A stretch of 64,000 nucleotides of DNA from Cereibacter changlensis JA139 (GTDB lineage: Bacteria > Pseudomonadota > Alphaproteobacteria > Rhodobacterales > Rhodobacteraceae), in assembly GCF_003034985.1 (NCBI RefSeq), contig NZ_PZKG01000002.1, positions 1 through 64,000 of the forward strand, in the 5' to 3' direction. Position numbers and translations under genes: made by a program. Below, piece after piece: positions 35,771 through 47,600 of this stretch (its first letter is position 1; the number at the start of each line of letters is the position of its first letter). The notes under the pieces are model-generated. The model did not search any database and was not told the origin of the DNA. It worked only from the letters and a program-made list of their open reading frames with translations.

Positions 35771-36426
35771 CACGCACGCTCACCACCGGCCGGATTCCGG
35801 CCGCCTCGGGCAAGGCGAAGAGCCTTGGGGTCTTCCTGCACGGCTATGGCGCGGATGGCGCCGACCTTCTGGGGCTGGCCGAGCCTCTGGCGCAGCATCT
35901 GCCCGACACGGTCTTCCTCGCCCCCGACGCGCCCGAGCCCTGCCGGGCCAATGGCTTCGGCCGGCAGTGGTTCCCGATCCCCTGGCTCGACGGCTCCTCC
36001 GAGGCGCTCGCCGAAGCGGGTCTCCTTCAGGCCGCCGCCGATCTCGACGCCTTCCTCGACGCGCAGCTGGCCAAGGAAGGCCTCGCCCCCGAGGCGCTGG
36101 CCCTCGTCGGCTTTTCGCAGGGCACGATGATGGCGCTGCACGTCGCCCCGCGCCGCGCCGACCCGATCGCCGGCATCGTCGCCTTCTCCGGCCGCCTGCT
36201 CGCTCCCGAACGGCTGGCAACCGAAGCCCGCTCCAAACCGCCGGTCCTGCTGATCCACGGCGACGCCGACGAGGTGGTGCCCTTCGCCGACATGGGCCTC
36301 GCAGGCAATGCCCTGACCGCCGCCGGCTTCACCACCTACGGCCATGTCATGAAGGGCACGGGCCACGGCATCTCGCCCGACGGCCTCTCGGTGGCGCTGG
36401 CCTTCCTCAAGGAACGTCTCGGCTGA
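35767..36426 (+). CDS. Alpha/beta hydrolase, carboxylesterase/phospholipase type
   Basis: A 219-residue serine hydrolase of the YpfH/carboxylesterase 2 family. The nucleophile elbow is LVGFSQGTMM, the Asp lies in IHGDADEVVPF and the His in GTGHGISPDG. The oxyanion-side motif FLHGYGADGADLLGLA sits at the N-terminus. No signal peptide, so it is cytoplasmic. Overlaps alkA by 4 bases. Substrate probably a short-chain ester or lysophospholipid. Confidence 0.86.
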   Translation: MTRTLTTGRIPAASGKAKSLGVFLHGYGADGADLLGLAEPLAQHLPDTVFLAPDAPEPCRANGFGRQWFPIPWLDGSSEALAEAGLLQAAADLDAFLDAQLAKEGLAPEALALVGFSQGTMMALHVAPRRADPIAGIVAFSGRLLAPERLATEARSKPPVLLIHGDADEVVPFADMGLAGNALTAAGFTTYGHVMKGTGHGISPDGLSVALAFLKERLG

Positions 36427-36757
36427 GCCGCTTCACCTTGTGAAAATATCCCCGCCGGAGGCACCGACACCCGCTTCGGGCGCGTCCCTCCGGCGATCCG
36501 TCCATGGCAATACCGTCCGGGGGGCCTCGATGGCCCCGCGGACGGCAGGCCGGGCTGGACGAGACGCTGGACGTGACGGCGCAAAAGGCGTCACATGGCT
36601 GTGACCGTTAGCTGGCACAAGGGCCTCGGCGCCGCATCGCAGATCGCGGGGCTTGTCAGGCGCCGAACGCCATATATAGTTTTCACATGACCGGGGCGGG
36701 GCTCCCCGTCTCGGTGCCGATGACCGGCAGACGGGACGAGGACGGAGTCACTCACGG
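36427..36757. other. Intergenic region upstream of the HNH gene
   Basis: About 330 bases without a gene. It holds copy 2 of a dispersed element (36443-36468), an imperfect G+C-rich hairpin near 36509-36545 (CCGTCCGGGGGGCC with GGCCCCGCGGACGG) and an AT-rich block CATATATAG at 36671-36679 that could be a -10 region for the HNH gene. Confidence 0.45.
36443..36468. repeat. Dispersed intergenic element, copy 2
   Basis: GAAAATATCCCCGCCGGAGG followed by CACCGACA matches the element at 18386-18413 in almost every base. Both copies are intergenic. A truncated relative (GAAAATATCCCGC) lies at 123-135. Confidence 0.45.
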
Positions 36758-37342
36758 ATGGACGGCGATTTCAGAACAACTTTCGTGCGCGAACCAGCCG
36801 CGCTGAAACAGTATCCGGCGCTCGTGCTGAATGCCGACTACCGGCCCTTGTCCTATTATCCGCTGTCGCTCTGGCCCTGGCAGGAGGCGATCAAGGCCGC
36901 CTTTCTCGACCGGGTGACCATCGTGGCGGAATATGACCAGGTGGTGCGCAGCCAGCGGGCGGAGATCCGGATACCCTCCGTCGTGGTGCTGAAGGATTTC
37001 GTGAAACCGCAGAAGCGCGTGGCCTTCACGCGCTTCAATCTTTTCCTGCGCGACCAGTTCTGCTGCCAGTATTGCGGCGCGCGCGGCGACCTGACCTTCG
37101 ACCACGTGCTGCCCCGCGCCCGGGGCGGCATCACCTCCTGGGAAAACGTCGTCGCCGCCTGCTCGCCCTGCAACCTGCGCAAGGGCTCGAAGACGCTTCG
37201 GCAATCCGGCCTGCGCCTCGCCCAACCGCCGCGCCGCCCGACCGCCGAGGAGATGCAGAACCTCGGCCGCCGCTTCCCGCCGAACCACCTGCACGACAGC
37301 TGGCTCGACTACCTCTACTGGGACGCCGAGCTGGACGCCTGA
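36758..37342 (+). CDS. HNH endonuclease-domain protein
   Basis: A 194-residue protein whose C-terminal half is an HNH domain: paired cysteines FCCQYCG, then LTFDHVLPRARGG and NVVAACSPCN, giving the zinc knuckle and catalytic His/Asn. The N-terminal half (VLNADYRPLSYYPLSLW) is the conserved family extension. It is a stand-alone, chromosomally conserved HNH protein in alphaproteobacteria, not tied to a restriction system here, so its role is unknown and may be in DNA repair or recombination. Confidence 0.87.
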   Translation: MDGDFRTTFVREPAALKQYPALVLNADYRPLSYYPLSLWPWQEAIKAAFLDRVTIVAEYDQVVRSQRAEIRIPSVVVLKDFVKPQKRVAFTRFNLFLRDQFCCQYCGARGDLTFDHVLPRARGGITSWENVVAACSPCNLRKGSKTLRQSGLRLAQPPRRPTAEEMQNLGRRFPPNHLHDSWLDYLYWDAELDA

Positions 37343-37444
37343 GGCGGGTGCGTCTGGTTAGGGCGGGCCTCGAAACCGCCGGCAAAGGATGCTATCTGGG
37401 GGCGGACCCGCCCCCTCGGGCGCCTTGCAACGGTTGACGACAGC

Positions 37445-38425
37445 ATGACGCAACACCCCGCCCACCGCCTCTCCGTCGCGCCCATGATGGACTGGACCGA
37501 CCGCCACTGCCGCGTGTTCCACCGGCTGATGACGCGGCGGGCGATGCTTTATACCGAGATGGTGACGGCGCCTGCGGTGGTGCATGGGCCGCGCGAGCGG
37601 CTGCTGGGCTATTCCGAGGTCGAGCATCCGGTGGCGCTGCAGCTCGGCGGTTCCGATCCGGCGGAGCTGGCGGCGGCGGTGCGGCTGGCCCGGCCCTTCG
37701 GCTATGACGAGATCAACCTCAATGTCGGCTGCCCCTCGGACCGGGTGCAGTCGGGCTGTTTCGGCGCGGTGCTGATGGAGCGGCCGGCGCTGGTCGCCGA
37801 TTGCGTCGCGGCGATGATCGCCGAGGCCGATGTGCCGGTGACGGTGAAATGCCGGATCGGGGTGGACGACCAGCTGCCGGAAGAGGTGCTGCCGGCCTTT
37901 CTGGAGACAGTCGCCGCGGCGGGAGTGTCGCATTTCGTGATCCATGCCCGCAAGGCCTGGCTGCAGGGGTTGAGCCCGAAGGAGAACCGCGAGATCCCGC
38001 CGCTCGACTACCCGCTGGTGGTGGCGATGAAGCGGCGCTTTCCCGAATTCACCATCTGCCTGAACGGAGGAGTCACCAGCCTTGCGCAGGCCGAGGCGCT
38101 GCTGGCGCAGGGGCTCGACGGGGTGATGCTGGGCCGCGCCGCCTACAACGACCCCGAGGTGCTCATCGACGCCGACCGGCTCTGGGGCGAGGCGCCCGCG
38201 CGCGATGTCTGGCAGGTGGTGGAGGCGATGCGGCCCTATATCGCCGCGCATCTGGCGGCGGGGGGGCGGTTGCACCAGATCACCCGCCACATGCTCGGCC
38301 TCTTCACCGGGCGGCCCGGGGCGCGGCTCTGGCGGCGGGTGCTCTCGGAAGGGGCGTCGCGCCCGGGGGCGGGACTCGAGGTGCTGGACGAGGCGCTGGC
38401 CGGGCTTCAGGCCAGCGCCGCCTGA
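37445..38425 (+). CDS. dusA: tRNA-dihydrouridine synthase A
   Basis: Reduces uridine to dihydrouridine in the tRNA D loop with FMN and NADPH. The 326-residue protein begins with the DusA-type SVAPMMDWTDRHCRVFHR, has NLNVGCPSDRVQSGCFGAVLM with the catalytic Cys (GCFG), and VKCRIGVDD. The start at 37445 was kept because the conserved region begins soon after. Its 3' end overlaps the convergent drug exporter gene by 19 bases. Confidence 0.93.
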   Translation: MTQHPAHRLSVAPMMDWTDRHCRVFHRLMTRRAMLYTEMVTAPAVVHGPRERLLGYSEVEHPVALQLGGSDPAELAAAVRLARPFGYDEINLNVGCPSDRVQSGCFGAVLMERPALVADCVAAMIAEADVPVTVKCRIGVDDQLPEEVLPAFLETVAAAGVSHFVIHARKAWLQGLSPKENREIPPLDYPLVVAMKRRFPEFTICLNGGVTSLAQAEALLAQGLDGVMLGRAAYNDPEVLIDADRLWGEAPARDVWQVVEAMRPYIAAHLAAGGRLHQITRHMLGLFTGRPGARLWRRVLSEGASRPGAGLEVLDEALAGLQASAA

Positions 38426-39597
38426 CGCGGCACCACGATCCGGCTCAGCGCGAAGGCCATGACGCCGCAGACGGCGATGGCGCCCAGCATCGGCACCACG
38501 CTGCCGTCGAAGAACGGCCCGGTCAGCACGATCATCGCGCCGCCGACCAGCATCTGCAGCGTTCCGCCCAGCGAGGAGGCGAGGCCCGCATGCTCGCCAT
38601 GCTCCTCCAGCGCCAGCACCATCGTCGTCGGGATCACCAGCCCGAGGAAGCCATTGGCGACGAAGAGCCCGGCCATCACCACCGGCAGCGAGGCAAGGCC
38701 CATGAGCGCCAACGCGAAGAGCGCCACGGTCGAGGCGGCGAAGCCCGCCGCCGCCGCCAGCACCACCGGCACCGCGCCGAAGCGCAGCCCGAGACCGGCG
38801 GCCATCTGCGAGGCGCCGAAGAAGCCGATCGCATTGACTGCGAAGGCCAGCGAGAAGCCGGTGGGCGACATGCCGAACTGCTCGGTATAGACGAAGGAGG
38901 CCGAGGCGATGAAGACGAAGAAGCTCGCCATGCCGAAGCCGCCGAGCAGGGTCAGGCCGAGAAAGCTGCGATGGCCGAGCAGCATCCGCGCCGCCGCCAG
39001 CAACGCGCGGGGCCGCACCGGCTGACGCGCCTCGGGCGGCAGGGTCTCGCGCAGGGCGAAGCGGGTCATGACGAGGCTCGCCAGCGCGCCGAGGCTGAGC
39101 ACGGCGAAGATCGCGCGCCAGTCGGCCACCGCGATCAGCCCCGCGCCCGCCAGCGGCGCCAGCATCGGCGAGACCGAGATCACCAGCATGATCGCCGCCA
39201 TCAGCCGCGTCGCCTCGTGCCCGGTGTGCAGGTCGCGGATGATGGCGCGCGGCACCACCATGACCGCCGCGCCGCCGAGCCCCTGCACGAAGCGCCCGGC
39301 CAGCAGCATCTCGGCCGAGCCCGCCAGCGTGCAGACCACCGACCCGAGGAAGAAGATCGCGAGCCCGACATAAAGCGGCAACCGCCGCCCAGCCTGATCG
39401 GCCCAGGGCCCGTAGACCAGCTGCGCCACGCCGAAGGCGAGGAAATAGGCGGTGATCGTGCTCTGCATCGCGGTGACCGAGCTGCCCAGATCGGCGCCGA
39501 TGGCGGGCAGGGCGGGCAGATACATGTCGATGGCGAAGGGGCCGACCGAGGAAAGCGCGCCAAGCACGTGCGCACTGCGGAGGAGGGAGGAGGCCAT
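38407..39597 (-). CDS. Bcr/CflA-family multidrug MFS transporter
   Basis: A 396-residue drug:proton antiporter. Helix 1 contains FAIDMYLPALPAIGADL, the Bcr/CflA signature, and motif A is WADQAGRRLPLYVG. Twelve membrane segments are predicted. The ATG at 39597 was preferred over one at 39636 because the first membrane segment then follows directly. Convergent with dusA, overlapping by 19 bases. Confidence 0.87.
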   Translation of the reverse strand: MASSLLRSAHVLGALSSVGPFAIDMYLPALPAIGADLGSSVTAMQSTITAYFLAFGVAQLVYGPWADQAGRRLPLYVGLAIFFLGSVVCTLAGSAEMLLAGRFVQGLGGAAVMVVPRAIIRDLHTGHEATRLMAAIMLVISVSPMLAPLAGAGLIAVADWRAIFAVLSLGALASLVMTRFALRETLPPEARQPVRPRALLAAARMLLGHRSFLGLTLLGGFGMASFFVFIASASFVYTEQFGMSPTGFSLAFAVNAIGFFGASQMAAGLGLRFGAVPVVLAAAAGFAASTVALFALALMGLASLPVVMAGLFVANGFLGLVIPTTMVLALEEHGEHAGLASSLGGTLQMLVGGAMIVLTGPFFDGSVVPMLGAIAVCGVMAFALSRIVVPRQAALA

Positions 39598-39741
39598 GAG
39601 GGGTATCCCGATGGGGAATGTCGGGCGTGCCGGCAATCTGACTGAAAGGAATGTCTGCGATTAACCGATTTCGCGGCGCGGGGGAAGGCCGTCCGCTCCC
39701 GCTCTGCGTCTCAAGGTCGCGCTGCCCAGAAGGGAGGCGGA

Positions 39742-39768
39742 AAGCGCAGGCGGCGGCCGCCTGCGCTT
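39742..39768 (-). terminator. Hairpin downstream of grxD
   Basis: Arms AAGCGCAGGCGG and CCGCCTGCGCTT form a perfect 12-base-pair stem with a CGG loop, 17 bases past the grxD stop. On the minus strand it is followed only by TTTCC, so termination may be partial. Confidence 0.65.
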
Positions 39769-39784
39769 AAAGGTTCGGCGTCGC

Positions 39785-40153
39785 TCAGGCGTTGGCTTCG
39801 CGGATCTTGTCGGCGGCGGCCTTGTCATAGGTGACGCCCTTGGCCTCGAACAGCTGGTCGAGCTCGCCCGAGAGGGTCATCTCGGTGACGATGTCGCAAC
39901 CGCCGACGAATTCGCCCTTCACGTAGAGCTGCGGGATGGTCGGCCAGTCGGAGAAATCCTTGATGCCCTGACGGATTTCGGCATCGGCCAGCACGTTCAC
40001 ATCGGCATACTCGACGCCCATGAAGTTCAACACGCCGGCGACGCGGCTGGAGAAGCCGCATTGCGGCATCGCCTTGGTGCCCTTCATGAACAGCACGACG
40101 TCGTTCTTGGCGACCGTGTCGCGGATCTGGTCTTCGGCTGTGGTCGTGGTCAT
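39785..40153 (-). CDS. grxD: Monothiol glutaredoxin, Grx4 family
   Basis: A 122-residue iron-sulfur carrier with the CGFS active site (MPQCGFSSRV), glutathione-binding WPTIPQLYVKGEFVGGCDI and KGTKAMPQ. It binds a bridging [2Fe-2S] cluster and partners with BolA in iron homeostasis. The bolA-family gene lies directly upstream in the same direction, in the conserved purL-GNAT-bolA-grxD order. Confidence 0.95.
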   Translation of the reverse strand: MTTTTAEDQIRDTVAKNDVVLFMKGTKAMPQCGFSSRVAGVLNFMGVEYADVNVLADAEIRQGIKDFSDWPTIPQLYVKGEFVGGCDIVTEMTLSGELDQLFEAKGVTYDKAAADKIREANA

Positions 40154-40193
40154 CGGAAGTCCTTTCGGTGGCAGGGCTCTGGCCTGCGGTGTT

Positions 40194-40436
40194 TCACTCG
40201 GGCGCCTTGGTGGTCAGCGCCAGCGCGTGCAGATCGCCGTTCGGGCCGTCCATCTTGCCCTTCAGCGAGGCATAGACCGCGCGTTGCTGCTGGACGCGGT
40301 TCATGCCCTTGAAGCTTTCGTCGATCACCTCGGCGGCCCAGTGATTGCCGTCGCCCGCCAGATCGGTGATGGTGATCTTTGCCTGAGGGAAGCTGCCCCG
40401 GATCAGGTTTTCAATGTCACGGGCTTCAATGGGCAT
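40194..40436 (-). CDS. BolA-family protein
   Basis: An 80-residue BolA/IbaG-type protein: IENLIRGSFPQAKITITDLAGDGNHW then VYASLKGKMDGPNGDLHALAL. The conserved HAL(A/T) motif carries the His that helps bind the glutaredoxin-bridged cluster. The gene order with the CGFS glutaredoxin supports a role in Fe-S trafficking. Upstream is a GNAT gene. Confidence 0.92.
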   Translation of the reverse strand: MPIEARDIENLIRGSFPQAKITITDLAGDGNHWAAEVIDESFKGMNRVQQQRAVYASLKGKMDGPNGDLHALALTTKAPE

Positions 40437-40484
40437 GGGATGTCCTGTGCGATCTCTGTCGCCCCAGATGTAATCCCGGTGTTG

Positions 40485-40969
40485 CTACGGTGCAAGCGCA
40501 GCCGCGTCTCCGGACCGCTTGCGGGCCCATTCGTCGCGCAGGATCGCCATGCCGATGCAATCGGCCCAGAGCCCGTCGGGGCGCAGCCAGCACTGGCGTA
40601 AGCGGCCCTCCTCGGTGAAGCCCGCCCGGCGGAAGGCTTCGAGGGCGCGCTGGTTGTCGAAGACCGTGTCGAGGAACAGCCGGTGCGCGCCCATCTCCGC
40701 GAAAGCCAGTTCCAGCACCGCCGCGATCAGGGAGCGGCCCTCGCCAGCCTTGGTGACGGCGAGGTTCGGCAGGGTGAGCACCTGCGGATAGGCGGTCTCG
40801 ATTATGGCGAAACCGGCGAAGCCGTCCCTGTCCCAGACCATCACCCGGTTGGCCGGATCGGCGGCGATCTCGGCCAGCCAGTCCTCGCCCATGGCGAGGA
40901 GCTGCATCGGATGCCGGGCGATCAGGGCGGCGATGGCGGCAAGCTCCGCCGTCTCCGCCCGACGCAGCA

Positions 40970-40970
<1 letters not shown>
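40485..40970 (-). CDS. GNAT-family N-acetyltransferase
   Basis: A 161-residue acetyltransferase. The acetyl-CoA loop is degenerate around KAGEGRSLIAAVLELAF, followed by the RLFLDTVFDNQRALEAFRRAGFTEEGRLR segment typical of RimJ/RimL-like members. Its start overlaps the purL stop by one base, so it is co-transcribed. The acetyl acceptor is unknown. Confidence 0.82.
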
Positions 40971-43129
<2,159 letters not shown>

Positions 43130-43348
43130 GACGCTATCCTTCGCTCTGGGCCATCGCGGATGGGCTCGCGCGCGTTCTAGGACATGGGCGGGGACAGGGG
43201 AAGGTGGTGGCTTGGGGAAAGCCCCAAGTTTTTTCGGGCTCTGCGGGCAGGTGCGTCGGGCCGCGATCCGCGTCGCGCATCCTTTGCGCGCGAAACGGGC
43301 GGATCGGCGGTCAATCCGCGGGCAGTTCGAAAATCGACGCGCAAAAAC

Positions 43349-43375
43349 AAAAAAAGGCCGAGCAGAAGCTCGGCC
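43349..43375 (-). terminator. Rho-independent terminator, minus strand
   Basis: Arms GGCCGAGC and GCTCGGCC with a four-base loop, followed on the minus strand by seven Ts and TGTTTTTG. Strong. It is not at the end of the LysR gene, which has its own hairpin at 43555-43577, so it may end a separate short transcript. Confidence 0.85.
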
Positions 43376-43535
43376 CAAGTCCAACAGGGAGGTATGAAGA
43401 CAGCAAGAGAAACCTCAATCACTGCCTTCACGGTGGGATTTAGGCTTGGGGCACGACGCGTTCAAGGCGATTGTTGTCGCGATATGATCATGGCGGCTAT
43501 GCGCGCCGTGCATATCTGCATGTCCGGGATAGATT
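43376..43535 (-). ncRNA. Candidate small RNA or small-ORF transcript
   Basis: The space between two minus-strand terminators (43555-43577 and 43349-43375) contains a TTGACG box on the minus strand at 43538-43543, and an anti-Shine-Dalgarno-like CCTCCC (43383-43391 region) just before the second terminator. Such features are typical of trans-acting small RNAs in this family. A tiny ORF beginning MQICTARIAAM also lies within. No clear -10 box is at ideal spacing. Existence of the transcript is inferred only. Confidence 0.28.
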
Positions 43536-43554
43536 TACGTCAAGCAAATCAAAC

Positions 43555-43577
43555 GGATGCCCGTCGCGCGGGCATCC
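43555..43577 (-). terminator. Terminator of the LysR gene
   Basis: Arms GGATGCCCG and CGGGCATCC with a five-base loop form a 9-base-pair stem, followed on the minus strand by GTTTGATTT. It lies 29 bases past the LysR stop. Confidence 0.8.
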
Positions 43578-43605
43578 ATTCTGGCCAGCCTTGGGAGGCT
43601 CAGCC

Positions 43606-44499
43606 TCAGCCCTGCTGGCTCTTGCGGTAGTTGAAGATCTCTTCCGTGACGAATTCGCGGAAGGCGGCGACCCGTTTGGAGTGCCGCAATTCCTCGGGAT
43701 AGGCGAGGAACACCGGCACATCGCCCGACTCGACATCGGGCAGCACCCGCACGAGGTTGGGGAAGGCCACGGCGTTGTAATCCGGCAGCACGCCGATGCC
43801 GAGGCTGTTCAGCACCCCCTGCAGCACGCCGAAATAGTTGTTCACCGTCAGCATCGACGGGATGTCGTGGCTCATCAGCTCCTGCACCAGCAGGGCGCCC
43901 GCCGCCACCTGCGGCGCGCCGGCATGCTGGCAGATCAGCCGGTGCTGCGAGAAATCCTCCATGCGCTGCGGCGTGCCATGCTCGGCCAGATAATCGGCCG
44001 AGGCGTAGAGCCGCATGCGGATGTTCATCAGCCGCTTGCGGATCAGGTCGGCCTGCGACGGCTCCTTCATGCGGATCGCCACATCGGCCTCGCGCATCGG
44101 CAGGTCCAGTACGCGCTCTTCCAGCATGAGGTCGATCTTCAGCGCCGGATACTTGCGGTAGAGCGAGGTGAGCCGCGGCGCCAGCCAGAGCGTGCCGAAG
44201 CCGGTGGTGGTGGTGATGCGCAACTCGCCGAAGACCTCGTCCTCGCTGTCGCGGATGCGGGCGGCTGCGGCATCCAGACGCTTGACCATCGCATTGGTCG
44301 CGTCGAACAGCAACTCGCCCTGTTCGGTGAGAATCAGCCCCCGCGCGTGGCGGTGGAAAAGCGTGACGTTCAGGCTCTCTTCCAGCGCCCGGATCTGACG
44401 GCTGACCGCCGATTGCGACAGGTGCAGGGTCTCGCCGGCATGGGTGAGGCTCCCGGCATCCGCAACCGAGTGGAAGATTCTGAGCTTGTCCCAATCCAT
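43606..44499 (-). CDS. LysR-family transcriptional regulator
   Basis: A 297-residue LysR regulator beginning MDWDKLRIFHSVADAGSLTHAG; helix-turn-helix TLHLSQSAVSRQIRALEESL. The effector domain follows from about residue 90 (ELRITTTTGFGTLWLAP). The start at 44499 was chosen over 44541, as it matches the family N-terminus. Divergent from the indolepyruvate oxidoreductase gene, with several dyads in between; it is the likely regulator of that gene. Confidence 0.9.
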   Translation of the reverse strand: MDWDKLRIFHSVADAGSLTHAGETLHLSQSAVSRQIRALEESLNVTLFHRHARGLILTEQGELLFDATNAMVKRLDAAAARIRDSEDEVFGELRITTTTGFGTLWLAPRLTSLYRKYPALKIDLMLEERVLDLPMREADVAIRMKEPSQADLIRKRLMNIRMRLYASADYLAEHGTPQRMEDFSQHRLICQHAGAPQVAAGALLVQELMSHDIPSMLTVNNYFGVLQGVLNSLGIGVLPDYNAVAFPNLVRVLPDVESGDVPVFLAYPEELRHSKRVAAFREFVTEEIFNYRKSQQG

Positions 44500-44585
44500 A
44501 TCGTAACTCTTCGCCGTTAGGGGCCGACGCGGCGGCAACATTCATCTAGGGACTGCATAGCAGAGTTGCAAATGAAACATAGCTG

Positions 44586-44619
44586 ACAAAGCGCTTTGTA
44601 GGTCAGCCATTTTGACCTA
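44586..44619. promoter_or_regulatory. Two overlapping dyads between LysR and indolepyruvate oxidoreductase genes
   Basis: ACAAAGCGCTTTGT (44586-44599) is a perfect 14-base palindrome. TAGGTCA-N7-TGACCTA (44599-44619, starting on the last base of the first) is a perfect 7-base inverted repeat. Both lie 40-75 bases upstream of the oxidoreductase start, overlapping the expected promoter. They are the likely operator(s) of the LysR protein or of a second regulator. Confidence 0.55.
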
Positions 44620-44658
44620 TCATTGGTCCCATGTTCTGAAAGCAACGGGAGGTGCATG

Positions 44659-47600
44659 ATGAGCAGGCAGGATGTGTCTTTGTCCGACCGCTACGATCTC
44701 GCCAAGTCTCCGGTTCTGTTGAACGGCACGCAGGCCATGGTGCGGCTGATGCTGATGCAGAAGGCGCGCGACATGGCCGCGAGGCTCAATACAGCGGGCT
44801 ATGTCACCGGTTATCGCGGCTCGCCCTTGGGGGCGGTCGATCAGACCATGGCGCGGGCGAAGCGCGAGCTGGAGGCGGCGGATGTGCTGTTCCAGCCGGG
44901 GCTGAACGAGGATCTGGCCGCTACCGCCGTCTGGGGCAGCCAGCAGGCCGAGCTGCGCGGCGAGGGGCGCTTCGACGGGGTCTTCGCGCTCTGGTACGGC
45001 AAGGGCCCGGGGGTGGACCGCTCCGGCGACGTCATGCGCCACGCCAACATGGCGGGCTCGTCGCGGCACGGCGGCGTGCTGATGGCGATGGGCGACGACC
45101 ATACCGGCGAGTCCTCGACCACGCTGCACCAGTCGGACTGGGCGATGGTGGATGCCTACATGCCGGTCGTGTCCCCTGCCGGGGTGCAGGAGGTCATGGA
45201 CTTCGGGCTCTACGGCTGGGCGCTGTCGCGCTTCGCCGGGGTCTGGGTCGGGCTGAAGACCATGAAGGACACGGTGGAGGCGACGGCGGTGGTCGATGGC
45301 GATCCGCATCGCCTGACCTTCCTGCGTCCCGACTTCCAGCTGCCCGAGGGCGGGCTGAACATCCGGCTGGGCGACACGCCCGTCGCTCAGGAAGCGCGGA
45401 TGATCGACCACAAGCGCTTTGCCGCCGAAGCCTTCAGCCATGCCAACCGGATGGACCGGCGGGTCTGGGGCAGGCCCGGGGCGAAGATCGGCTTCGTCGC
45501 GGCGGGCAAGAACTGGCTCGATCTGGTGCATGCGCTGGCGCTTCTGGGCATCAACGAGACCGAGGCGGAGCGGCTGGGGATCACCACCTACAAGGTCGGG
45601 CAGGTCTGGCCGATGGACTTCCGCGGCTTCCACGACTGGGCCGAAGGGCTGGAGCTGATCGTCTGCGTCGAGGAGAAGCGCAAGCTGATCGAGGTGCAGG
45701 CCAAGGAGGCGATCTTCAACGACCGTCGCGGGCGGCGGATCTACGGCTGGCAGACCGACCGGGGCGAGGAGCTGTTCCCGACGAGGTTCGCGCTGGAGCC
45801 CGTCGGCATCGCCGAGAAACTCGGCGCCATCCTGATCGAGGAGGGGCGCGGGACGGATGCGCTGCGCGGCGCTCTGGCCCGGCTGGCCGAGGCGCGGCGG
45901 GCCGACAATGCCAAGGACATGGCGGCGCGGCTGCCCTATTTCTGCTCGGGCTGCCCGCACAATAGCTCGACCCGTCTGCCGGAAGGCAGCCGCGCCTATG
46001 CCGGTATCGGCTGTCACTACATGGTGCAGTGGATGGACCGCGAGACCACCGGCTTCACCCAGATGGGCGGCGAGGGTGCGAACTGGATCGGCGAGGCGCC
46101 GTTCTCCACCCGCGCCCATGTGTTCCAGAACCTCGGCGACGGCACCTACAACCACTCCGGCGTGCAGGCGATCCGCGCGGCCTTGGCGGCGGGGACGAAC
46201 ATCACCTACAAGATCCTGTTCAACGACGCCGTCGCCATGACCGGCGGCCAGACCAACGAGGGCGGGCTGACCGCCGACCGGATCGTGCGCGAGATCCAGG
46301 CGATGGGGGTCGAAACCATCGCGTTGGTGCATGACGCGAAGGAGGGGCTGGATCTTGCGGCCTTCCCCCCGGGCATCGCGGTGCACGAGCGGGCAGAGCT
46401 GATGGATGTCCAGAAAAAGCTGAGCACGGTCAAGGGAGTGTCGGCCATCGTTTACGTGCAGACCTGCGCCGCCGAAAAGCGCCGCCGCAGGAAGCGCGGC
46501 GCCTTCCCCGACATCGACAAGCGCGTCTTCATCAACACCGAGGTCTGCGAGGGCTGCGGCGATTGCGGCGTGCAATCGAACTGCGTCTCGATCGTGCCGG
46601 TCGAGACCGAGCTTGGCCGCAAGCGCGCCATCGACCAATCCTCCTGCAACAAGGATTTCTCCTGCCTCGCCGGCTTCTGCCCCTCCTTCGTCACGTTGGA
46701 GGGCGCGAAGCCGAAGAAGGCGGCGACCGCGCAGATCGACCTGCCGGACCTGCCGCCGCCCGTGCTTCCCGAAATCCGCGGCACGCATAACGTGGTCATC
46801 ACCGGCGTCGGCGGCACCGGCGTGGTGACGGTGGGGGCGATCCTGTCGATGGCGGCGCATCTCGACGGCAAGGGCGCCGCGATGATGGAGATGGCCGGGC
46901 TCGCGCAGAAGGGCGGCGCGGTGCATATCCACTGCCGGATCGCGGCGAGCCCGGGCGAGATCAGCGCGATCCGCGTCGCGGTGGGCGAGGCGGATGCGGT
47001 GATCGGCGGCGATCTGGTGGTGACGGCGGGGGCGAAGACGCTGGGCCTGATGACCACGGGCCGCACCGGCGCGGTGGTCAACAGCCATGACATCGTCACC
47101 GGCGAGTTCACCCGCAACACCGAATTCCGCATTCCGTCCGACCGCTTGCAGCTGTCGCTTGAAGCGCGGTTGCAGGACCGGCTGGCCTTCTTCGACGCCT
47201 CGGAGCTGGCGCGGGTGCTGATGGGCGACTCGATCTACTCCAACATGATGGTCTTCGGCGCGGCCTGGCAGCGCGGGCTGATCCCGCTGAGCGAGGCGGC
47301 GATTATGCAGGCCATCGCGCTGAACGGCACGGCGGTGGAGCAGAATACGCGCGCCTTCGCTCTGGGCCGCTGGGCGGTGCTGCATCCGGCGGAGGCCTCG
47401 GGGCTGCTGGCGCCTGCGGCGGCTGCTCCGGTCGATCCGGTGGCTTACCGCGCGAAGCGGCTGGAGGCATATCAGAGCCGCAGGCTGGCGCGGCGCTTCC
47501 TTGCGCTGGTCGAGAGCGCGCCGCCGGAACTGAGGGAGGCGGTGGCCAAGGGCTATCATCACCTGCTGGCCTACAAGGACGAATACGAGGTGGCGCGGCT

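Noticed and set aside
43177-43431. An 84-codon minus-strand frame with a hydrophobic start downstream of the LysR gene
   Set aside because: It reads straight through the strong terminator at 43349-43375 and then becomes Arg/Pro-rich; not a credible gene.
43535-44545. A longer minus-strand frame overlapping the LysR gene in another register
   Set aside because: Arg/Gly/His-rich without domains; the 43606-44499 frame encodes a complete LysR protein.
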